Source: Opitutia bacterium (GTDB taxonomy: Bacteria > Verrucomicrobiota > Verrucomicrobiia > Opitutales > Coraliomargaritaceae). Taken from it: a stretch of 8,823 bases of DNA. This document shows positions 1 to 5,705 of the stretch, one piece after another; the first letter of the stretch is position 1; each line of letters opens with the position of its first letter. Made by a program: the position numbers and the translations under genes. The notes under the pieces were generated by a model. It was not told the DNA's origin. It worked only from the letters and a program-made list of their open reading frames with translations, and made no database searches. The stretch is taken from assembly GCA_018663485.1 (NCBI GenBank), contig JABJQI010000236.1, positions 1 through 8,823 on the forward strand, read 5' to 3'.

Positions 1-27
1 ATCAAGCGCGTTTGAAAAATACTTCAT
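1..27 (-). CDS. Possible start of the next gene (ureF expected), cut by the window edge
   Basis: An ATG at 25-27 on the minus strand opens a frame with nine codons, MKYFSNALD, running off the window. It is in the right direction and directly beyond the hairpin pair. In many urease clusters ureF follows ureE, and a short polar lead before the UreF core would be unremarkable. Nine residues are too few to identify a family. Only a weak TAGG lies upstream, so this is a positional inference and no more. Confidence 0.25.
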
Positions 28-36
28 CAGCCTAGT

Positions 37-99
37 GGAATGAAACGCTCCGTCGTTTCCACACTGCTTGCCAGCGGCAATGACGGAGCATTGCCCTCC
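37..99. repeat. REP/BIME-like pair of inverted hairpins after ureE
   Basis: Two short hairpins face each other. On the plus strand GAAACG (42-47), loop CTCCGT (48-53), CGTTTC (54-59) forms one; GGCAATG (76-82), loop ACGGAG (83-88), CATTGCC (89-95) forms the other. Stems are perfect. Read in opposite orientations they align without gaps: a GGAA or GGAG foot (37-40; 99-96 on the minus strand), a 7-base arm, the shared CTCCGT loop and a 7-base arm. The arms differ in sequence but remain paired. The loops are reverse complements, and GCTCCGTC (47-54) can also pair with GACGGAGC (82-89). TGGA (36-39) and TCCA (97-100) could close the whole element. A GGAG or GTAG foot plus short hairpin, paired in inverted orientation, is the known architecture of REP/BIME elements. 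It begins 23 bases after the ureE stop and could act on mRNA stability or termination. Confidence 0.7.
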
Positions 100-122
100 A
101 AAATAAATCCGACGACCACATA

Positions 123-608
123 CTAATGAGAGTGACTATGCCCATGATCGTCACCGTGCGAATGCGAGTCCCCATGATCATGGTCATGCGAGTGCCCACC
201 TTGCTTAGCAGGTTGGAACACGCGCTGCACGCGGTTATAATGTATGTGCTCGCGATCCAACATCTGCTCGACCGCAAGATCATCCTGCACCAGCACACCC
301 TCATCACTGAAGGAGGCCTTAAAATGTAAGTTGCCAACCATCCAGCCGATCCAGGCTGCCTGTTGCGCTCCTTTCAGTGCGATCAAAAAGCAGTCCTCAG
401 CAGTCTGTTCGATCACATAGGACTTCGTATCCGTTTCGTAAATACAGTCGCCGTGATTAAGCGACTCATTTAGATCAAACCCAAAGTCGGTGCCATCGGC
501 AGCTACACCCCGCCAACGACGACGCGCCAACTTATGCCGATCAACTGATACGGTAATGGCTGCGCGGCCAGCATGTGCATGAGCGAGTGCTTTGGTAATA
601 AGTTCCAT
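123..608 (-). CDS. ureE: Urease accessory protein UreE (nickel metallochaperone)
   Basis: A 161-residue nickel carrier that delivers Ni(II) to the UreG-containing maturation complex for the urease active site. The N-terminal half (to about 70) fits the UreE peptide-binding domain. The second domain has FLIALKGAQQAAWIGWMVGNLHF (74-96), where His95 is at the position of the conserved metal-binding His of UreE dimers (His96 in Klebsiella). Residues 139-161 form a tail with ten His in 23 residues, alternating with Ser, Asp and Gly, ending HGHSHSH. Such tails bind extra nickel in Klebsiella UreE but are absent from many homologues. The ATG at 608 lies 3 bases after the ureBC stop, without a Shine-Dalgarno, so expression probably depends on coupling to ureBC. 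The stop is TAG at 123-125. The tail DNA is low-complexity, so its length could vary between strains. Confidence 0.94.
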   Translation of the reverse strand: MELITKALAHAHAGRAAITVSVDRHKLARRRWRGVAADGTDFGFDLNESLNHGDCIYETDTKSYVIEQTAEDCFLIALKGAQQAAWIGWMVGNLHFKASFSDEGVLVQDDLAVEQMLDREHIHYNRVQRVFQPAKQGGHSHDHDHGDSHSHGDDHGHSHSH

Positions 609-611
609 TTT

Positions 612-2705
612 TTAAAATAAGAAATAGCGCTGTGCCATTGGCAGCTTTACCGCAGGCTCGCAAGTGAGCACTTCGCCATCGGCGGTTACCGTGTAAGTCT
701 CTGGATCAATTTCGATGTCTGGCAAATAATCATTCAGCACCATGTCGTGCTTTGAAATCGTGCGTGTATTCGAAACAGGACGAATCTGCTTCTTCAAGTC
801 TAGTTTTTCAGCAATGCCTGCATCAATTGCCGCTTGGCTCACAAAGGTAATCGAAGTCGTCGAAACGGCCTTACCAAAGGCAGCGAACTGGGGACGGTAG
901 TACATCGGCTGCGGCGTTGGAATCGAGGCATTCGGATCACCCATATTTGCAGTCGCGATCAAGCCACCTTTTAACACGAGCTCAGGCTTCACGCCGAAAA
1001 ACGCCGGCTTGAACAGTACCATATCTGCGAGCTTACCAAGCTCAAGGCTACCGACATCCGACGCACAGCCACAGGCGATTGCAGGGTTAATCGTATATTT
1101 CGCGATGTAACGCAGCACGCGAAAATTATCTGCTGCGGTATGCGTCTCGGATTCGAGCTTGCCAAACTGCTGTTTCATTTTGTCCGCGGTCTGCCAGGTG
1201 CGAATCAGCACTTCGCCGACGCGCCCCATGGCTTGACTATCGCTCGACATAATCGAGATCGCGCCACGGTCGTGTAAGATGTCTTCAGCCGCGATCGTCT
1301 GGGGACGAATACGCGACTCCGCAAAGGCTACATCCTCTGGGATCTTTGAATCCAAGTGATGGCAGACCATCAACATATCTAAATGCTCATCGATCGTGTT
1401 GACCGTGTAAGGGCGCGTCGGATTGGTTGAAGACGGCAGCACGTTTGGCAGGCCACATACTTTTAAAATATCAGGTGCATGCCCGCCGCCTGCGCCTTCC
1501 GAGTGGAAGGTATGGATCACGCGATCCTTGAACGCACCAATCGTCGTTTCAACAAAGCCAGACTCATTCAGCGTATCGGTATGAATCGCCACCTGCACAT
1601 CCAGCTCATCTGCCACGGTCAAGCAGTGATCGATCGTGCTCGGAGTCGTGCCCCAGTCTTCGTGCAGCTTCAAGCCCATCGCACCCGCAGAGACTTGCTC
1701 GCGCAATGCGTCGTGGTTGGACGCGTTGCCCTTACCCATGAAGCCGAGATTCATCGGAAACGCTTCCGCCGCTTCGAGCATCTTGTGAATATTCCAAGCG
1801 CCCGGCGTACAGGTTGTCGCATTGGTGCCCGTCGCAGGGCCTGTGCCGCCACCAAACATAGTCGTCACTCCGCTGGTGAGCGCTTCGTTAATTTGCTGCG
1901 GACAAATAAAATGAATGTGTGAATCGAAACCACCAGCCGTCACGATGTGCCCCTCGGCCGCGATCACTTCAGTGCCGGCACCGATCACCATTTTTTCGCT
2001 GACGCCCGATTGAATCAAAGGATTGCCGCCGTGTCCGATACCAGCGATACGGCCATCCTTGACGCCGATGTCGGCTTTGATGATGCCGAGGATCGGATCG
2101 ACAATGGTGGCATTGGTTAAAATCAAATCGAGGCAGTCGGCATCGAGTGCCAGCGGCGATTGGCCCATGCCATCGCGGATCACTTTGCCACCGCCAAACT
2201 TCACTTCATTGCCATAACCACCACCCTCAGCGATCAGGTCTTTTTCAATTTCAATATACAGCTCAGTGTCAGCGAGGCGCACTTGGTCGCCGACGGTCGG
2301 ACCAAACATCTCGGCATATTGACGGCGGGTAAACTGGAGACTTGAAGACTGAGGCGAGAGACCTGAGGCGGGAGACTTGATTGAGGTCGTGTCACCGAGC
2401 GTCGCGTCGACTTTGTTGTTCAAGCCGTAAACACGGCGCTCTCCGGCGAGCGCCACCAGCTCGACTTCGCGAACATCGCCTGGTTCAAAGCGAACGGCAG
2501 TGCCCGCTGCGATGTTCAGACGAAACCCTTTGGTCGCTTCACGATCAAATTCGAGCAACTCATTGATCTCGTAGAAGTGAAAATGGCTACCGATCTGCAC
2601 CGGGCGATCACCCTGGTTCGCCACCTTCACGATAATCGTCTCTAAGCCAAGATTCCCTGCGAGCAATGCATCAGGATCGGAGTATTTGTATTCGCCAGGT
2701 ATCAT
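612..2705 (-). CDS. ureBC: Urease beta-alpha fusion (UreB joined to UreC)
   Basis: A 697-residue open frame containing two normally separate urease subunits. Residues 1-103 are a full beta chain, including NQGDRPVQIGSHFHFYEIN (30-48) and RRVYGLNNKVD (90-100). Residues about 104-124 are a Ser/Pro-rich linker. Residues about 125-697 are a full alpha chain starting FTRRQYAEMFGPTVGD and ending LPMAQRYFLF. The nickel and catalytic residues are all present: His263, His265, Lys346 (the carbamylated lysine), His375, His401 and Asp489, plus His348, the flap Cys448/His449 and Arg465. These correspond to Klebsiella UreC numbering plus 129. No stop and no ATG or GTG lies in the linker; the first alpha-domain Met (133) is inside the conserved core. 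It starts in a 4-base overlap with ureA, and ureE begins 3 bases after its stop. Plant ureases are one chain in the order gamma-beta-alpha, so beta-alpha linkage is structurally tolerable. A sequencing or assembly error joining two frames is the main alternative. Confidence 0.95.
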   Translation of the reverse strand: MIPGEYKYSDPDALLAGNLGLETIIVKVANQGDRPVQIGSHFHFYEINELLEFDREATKGFRLNIAAGTAVRFEPGDVREVELVALAGERRVYGLNNKVDATLGDTTSIKSPASGLSPQSSSLQFTRRQYAEMFGPTVGDQVRLADTELYIEIEKDLIAEGGGYGNEVKFGGGKVIRDGMGQSPLALDADCLDLILTNATIVDPILGIIKADIGVKDGRIAGIGHGGNPLIQSGVSEKMVIGAGTEVIAAEGHIVTAGGFDSHIHFICPQQINEALTSGVTTMFGGGTGPATGTNATTCTPGAWNIHKMLEAAEAFPMNLGFMGKGNASNHDALREQVSAGAMGLKLHEDWGTTPSTIDHCLTVADELDVQVAIHTDTLNESGFVETTIGAFKDRVIHTFHSEGAGGGHAPDILKVCGLPNVLPSSTNPTRPYTVNTIDEHLDMLMVCHHLDSKIPEDVAFAESRIRPQTIAAEDILHDRGAISIMSSDSQAMGRVGEVLIRTWQTADKMKQQFGKLESETHTAADNFRVLRYIAKYTINPAIACGCASDVGSLELGKLADMVLFKPAFFGVKPELVLKGGLIATANMGDPNASIPTPQPMYYRPQFAAFGKAVSTTSITFVSQAAIDAGIAEKLDLKKQIRPVSNTRTISKHDMVLNDYLPDIEIDPETYTVTADGEVLTCEPAVKLPMAQRYFLF
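2336..2380. repeat. Degenerate short tandem repeat encoding the UreB-UreC linker
   Basis: On the plus strand CTGAGGCGAGAGAC (2349-2362) is followed directly by CTGAGGCGGGAGAC (2363-2376), two 14-base copies with one difference. GGAGACTTGA occurs at 2336-2345 and again at 2371-2380, bracketing the tandem pair. The whole tract is built from GAGAC-(C/T)TGA(GGCG) variants. It lies inside the fused reading frame and encodes about residues 110-124, the Ser/Pro-rich linker. Its composition is unlike the surrounding conserved coding sequence. Confidence 0.8.
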
Positions 2706-3004
2706 CGGATCGGATTGTGAACAGTGACTAGTTTGGTGCCATCGGGAAAGGTACCCTCTACTTGAACTTCATGGATCATTTCTGGCACGCCTGCCATCAC
2801 GTCGTCGCGCTTCAGAATCGTGGTGCCAAAACTCATCAAATCCGCTACGGTCTGACCATCGCGAATCCCTTCGAGTATTTCATAAGTGATCAAGGCAATC
2901 GACTCAGGATAGTTCAGCTTCAAGCCACGGTCTTGTCTGCGGCGTGCCAAATCAGCCGCCACGACGATCATGAGCTTATCTTGTTCGCGAGGTGTTAGAT
3001 GCAT
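2702..3004 (-). CDS. ureA: Urease subunit gamma (UreA)
   Basis: Small gamma subunit of urease, 100 residues, the usual length for a separate bacterial gamma chain. It begins MHLTPREQDKLMIVVAADLARRR and ends FPDGTKLVTVHNPIR, both closely matching the family. The central stretch KLNYPESIALITYEILEGIRDG (29-50) and the DDVMAGVPEMIHEVQVE segment are also diagnostic. It is a structural subunit with no catalytic residues and packs with beta and alpha chains in the (alpha-beta-gamma)3 assembly. The stop overlaps the next start as ATGA (2702-2705), so translation of the ureB-ureC fusion is probably coupled to it. The 13-base gap from urtE has no Shine-Dalgarno. Confidence 0.97.
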   Translation of the reverse strand: MHLTPREQDKLMIVVAADLARRRQDRGLKLNYPESIALITYEILEGIRDGQTVADLMSFGTTILKRDDVMAGVPEMIHEVQVEGTFPDGTKLVTVHNPIR

Positions 3005-3017
3005 TTAGAAATAAAGA

Positions 3018-3749
3018 TTAAACTGTGAGGTGCTTATCAATGACTGCGGACGTCAGTTGTTCGGACTCGCCGGACAGAACCACGCTGCCACGATCTAGGA
3101 TATAAAATTCATCACTGGCAGCTTTAGCAAAATCCAAATATTGCTCAACCAAGATTATACTCAGATTGCCGCGTTTCTTGAGCATGTGGATCGCATCCTC
3201 AATCTGGTCGATAATTGAGGGCTGAATGCCCTCAGTCGGCTCATCGAGAATCAGCAGCTTCGGATTAGTCAAAATCGCACGACCAATCGCCAATTGCTGC
3301 TGCTGACCACCAGATAGCACACCGCCTTTACGCGCCAGCATGTCTTTGACCACTGGAAACAGCTCATATACCTCGTCGAGACGATCGCGCCCCGCCGCCC
3401 CAGAAATGCTCATACTCACTTCGAGGTTTTCTTGAACCGTCAGATTCGGAAAAATGTCGCGCCCCTGTGGCACGTAGCCGAGCCCCATCCGCGCGCGTTG
3501 ATCGGAGCGCAGCGACTCGATCGATTGACCCTCAAAAGTAATGCTGCCCTCAGTCTTGGGCATTTGCCCCATAATGCTCCGCAGTAGCGAGGTTTTACCC
3601 ACACCATTACGCCCCAAGAGCGCAACGACTGAGTTTGGCTTCACGATCATGTCAATGCCCCGCAGAATGATAGATTCATCATAGCTCGCCTTGAGGTCCT
3701 TAACGGACAACCGCGGCTCTGTGACGGAAGTAGAAGATTCAGAAATCAT
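3018..3749 (-). CDS. urtE: Urea ABC transporter, ATP-binding protein UrtE (LivF-like)
   Basis: Second cytoplasmic ATPase of the urea transporter, 243 residues. Motifs seen are Walker A GRNGVGKT (46-53), Q-loop Gln95 in GYVPQGRDIFP, signature LSGGQ (145-149) inside LSGGQQQQLAIGRA, and Walker B LLILDEP (165-171) with Glu170, followed by TEGIQPSII, a stretch typical of UrtE. The H-loop position carries Gln203 (VEQY) instead of His; this is normal for the LivF/UrtE branch and not a defect. The N-terminus has a short polar leader of about 12 residues. No clear Shine-Dalgarno precedes the ATG at 3749. The stop is 13 bases before ureA, which joins transporter and urease genes in one probable transcript. 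Confidence 0.95.
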   Translation of the reverse strand: MISESSTSVTEPRLSVKDLKASYDESIILRGIDMIVKPNSVVALLGRNGVGKTSLLRSIMGQMPKTEGSITFEGQSIESLRSDQRARMGLGYVPQGRDIFPNLTVQENLEVSMSISGAAGRDRLDEVYELFPVVKDMLARKGGVLSGGQQQQLAIGRAILTNPKLLILDEPTEGIQPSIIDQIEDAIHMLKKRGNLSIILVEQYLDFAKAASDEFYILDRGSVVLSGESEQLTSAVIDKHLTV

Positions 3750-3764
3750 AGCGTGTCGGTGTGT

Positions 3765-4577
3765 TTATTTGGTTTCACTCTTCTTACCTTGGCGGCCGAG
3801 GTAGACTTCGATGACTTGAGGATCAGACTTCACTTTCTCAAAGGTGCCGTCTTTCAAGACATGGCCTTGGTGCAGAACGGTGACCTTACGCGCGATCTGT
3901 CGGATAAATTCCATGTCGTGCTCAATCACAATCAAGCTGTGCTTCTTTTCGAGGCTCAGCAGCAACTCACCGGTGCGCTCAGTCTCTTCGTCACTCATGC
4001 CCGCAGCTGGTTCGTCAATCAGTAGAATACGCGGATCTTGCGCGAGCAGCATGCCGATTTCGAGCCACTGCTTCTGGCCGTGCGACAGGCTACCGGCCAA
4101 ATCTTTGACTCGCGACTCTAGGCGGACTGTTTTCAACACCTCCATAATACGCTCACGATCCGACGCAGTTTCTTTATAAAATAGAGCCTTAAACACGCCA
4201 CGCGGACGGTTCAGCGAAAGCACCAAATTATCATACACCGTATGCGATTTATACACACTCGGGGTCTGGAATTTACGACCAATGCCGAGGCGGTTGATCT
4301 CATACTCGCGCAACTTGGTCAGGTCCATGTCGTGACCGTCATTGTCATGCAGTGTCACCGTGCCTAGATCGGGACGCGTGCGCCCCGTAATGATATCCAT
4401 AAAGGTGCTCTTGCCCGCGCCATTCGGCCCAATCACTGTGCGCAGTTCGCCCTCTTCGAGATAGAAGTTCAAGTCGTTGATCGCCTTAAAGCCATCAAAG
4501 GATTTACTCACACCGGAAACCGACAAGATCAGCGGGGTATCCCGGTAAAGTGGATTATGTTGAGGATTCGACATCAC
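3765..4577 (-). CDS. urtD: Urea ABC transporter, ATP-binding protein UrtD (LivG-like)
   Basis: Cytoplasmic ATPase of the urea transporter, 270 residues. All nucleotide-binding motifs are visible: Walker A GPNGAGKS (50-57), Q-loop Gln104 in GRKFQTPSVY, a signature of the UrtD form LSHGQ (164-168) instead of LSGGQ, Walker B ILLIDEP (184-190) with Glu189, and the H-loop His220 in VIEHDM. The LSHGQ signature followed by KQWLEIGMLL is characteristic of UrtD. The start given is GTG at 4577, with an immediately adjacent ATG at 4574 as the alternative (269 residues). A GGAGG at 4585-4589 lies 7 bases from the GTG and 10 from the ATG, so both are possible. It ends 15 bases before urtE, with which it should form the ATPase heterodimer. 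Confidence 0.95.
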   Translation of the reverse strand: MMSNPQHNPLYRDTPLILSVSGVSKSFDGFKAINDLNFYLEEGELRTVIGPNGAGKSTFMDIITGRTRPDLGTVTLHDNDGHDMDLTKLREYEINRLGIGRKFQTPSVYKSHTVYDNLVLSLNRPRGVFKALFYKETASDRERIMEVLKTVRLESRVKDLAGSLSHGQKQWLEIGMLLAQDPRILLIDEPAAGMSDEETERTGELLLSLEKKHSLIVIEHDMEFIRQIARKVTVLHQGHVLKDGTFEKVKSDPQVIEVYLGRQGKKSETK

Positions 4578-4579
4578 AA

Positions 4580-5686
4580 TTAAGCCTCCGCAGTTTGAAG
4601 TGAACGTTTTTGGGCCATACTCGCTTTGACCTGCTGGTAAACACCGACGATACCGTTGGGCATCACCAGCACCACAAAGACAAACATACCGCCCATCATG
4701 ATTAACCAGTAATCAGGGAAGGCCTGCGTGGTATAACTCTTAAACAGATTCACCAAAATCGCACCGATCACGGGACCCCACTTGGTTCCTCGTCCACCGA
4801 CGGCGACCCACACCACGACTTCGAGCGACTTACCGGTTTCCATCAGACTCGGATTGATACCACCGACCTGCGGCACATACAACGCACCTGCCGCACCTGC
4901 GATCATTGCAGACAGGGTGAAGATGACTAGTTTGAAACTCGTCGTTGAATACCCTGAGAAGAGCACACGATTTTCAGAATCGCGAATCGCCTGCTGCACC
5001 TTGCCTAGCTTCGATGCGAGCAAGCCAGAAGTGATCAAATAAGTGAACAGCAACAACAGTGCCGAACCGATATATAACCAGCGCGTGGTCGACGGACCGT
5101 TGATGCTATGTCCGAGGATTTCCTTAAAGTCAGTAAATCCGTTGTTACCGCCAAAGGTAAAGTCATTGCGAAAGAACAATAGGCACACGGCGTAAGTGAG
5201 CGCCTGGGTTAAAATTGAGAAATATACACCTTTGATGCGGGAACGAAACGCAAGTATGCCGAAGATCAATGCGACCAAGCCCGGCACCCAGAGCACCGCA
5301 CCTGACGCAAACCAAAAACTATCAAATGGCTGCCAGTGAGTCGGCAGATCTTGATAGCCCATGAAAACCATGAAGTCGGGCAAGACACGTTCTGCCGCAC
5401 TTGCATCCCCGATCGCGAGCATCAGATACATGCCGATCGCATAACCGCCCAGAGCGAAAAACAGACTCTGGCAGAGGCAGAGCAAGCCGGTATACCCCCA
5501 GAGTAAATTGAGACTCATCGCGAGAATGGCGTAAGTCAGATATTTACCCCACAGCGAGACTTGGAAGGAGCTTACCGAGAGCAAACCCGATTCGGGACCC
5601 CATGCATTTAAGCCGGGGAGTAACATGAGGAGCGCGGCAACCAGACAAAAGATGCCAGCCTCTTTCTTAGTTTCAGTAGAAAGCAT
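4580..5686 (-). CDS. urtC: Urea ABC transporter, permease UrtC (LivM-like)
   Basis: Second inner-membrane permease of the urea transporter, 368 residues from the ATG at 5686. About ten hydrophobic segments are visible. Family stretches include GYTGLLCLCQSLFFALGGYA (64-83), RSRIKGVYFSILTQAL (148-163), the ATPase-contacting loop AIRDSENRVLFSGY (233-246) and VGGRGTKWGPVIGA (296-309). I prefer the ATG at 5686 (MLSTETKK) over an in-frame GTG at 5746. The GTG would overlap urtB by 41 bases and add a 20-residue polar, His-containing leader (MDYSPHAHVAW...) that does not look like a permease N-terminus. Neither start has a good ribosome binding site. The protein ends 2 bases before the GTG start of urtD, so the two are probably translationally coupled. 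UrtC is separated from LivM by its pairing with an UrtB that has the N-terminal extension and by the adjacent urease. Confidence 0.94.
   Translation of the reverse strand: MLSTETKKEAGIFCLVAALLMLLPGLNAWGPESGLLSVSSFQVSLWGKYLTYAILAMSLNLLWGYTGLLCLCQSLFFALGGYAIGMYLMLAIGDASAAERVLPDFMVFMGYQDLPTHWQPFDSFWFASGAVLWVPGLVALIFGILAFRSRIKGVYFSILTQALTYAVCLLFFRNDFTFGGNNGFTDFKEILGHSINGPSTTRWLYIGSALLLLFTYLITSGLLASKLGKVQQAIRDSENRVLFSGYSTTSFKLVIFTLSAMIAGAAGALYVPQVGGINPSLMETGKSLEVVVWVAVGGRGTKWGPVIGAILVNLFKSYTTQAFPDYWLIMMGGMFVFVVLVMPNGIVGVYQQVKASMAQKRSLQTAEA
4585..4589 (-). promoter_or_regulatory. Ribosome binding site of urtD, inside the end of urtC
   Basis: GGAGG on the minus strand, within the last codons of urtC. 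It is 7 bases from the GTG at 4577 and 10 from the ATG at 4574. The spacing slightly favours the GTG, and the position shows that urtD has its own initiation signal besides coupling to urtC. Confidence 0.6.
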
Positions 5687-5705
5687 AGTATAAACGTTTT
5701 TGAAT

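Noticed and set aside
126..329. Plus-strand frame with many Met/Val/Arg residues opposite the UreE tail
   Set aside because: It is the antisense reading of the His-codon-rich low-complexity stretch, not a gene.
32..337. A 101-codon minus-strand frame overlapping the 3' end of ureE and the hairpin pair
   Set aside because: It is the out-of-frame reading of the His-rich tail (Met/Ile/Thr/Val runs) continued into the hairpin element. No family resemblance.
3141..3149. Loss of the H-loop histidine in UrtE (Gln203)
   Set aside because: The VEQ form is usual for the LivF/UrtE branch, so this is not evidence of a broken or novel ATPase.
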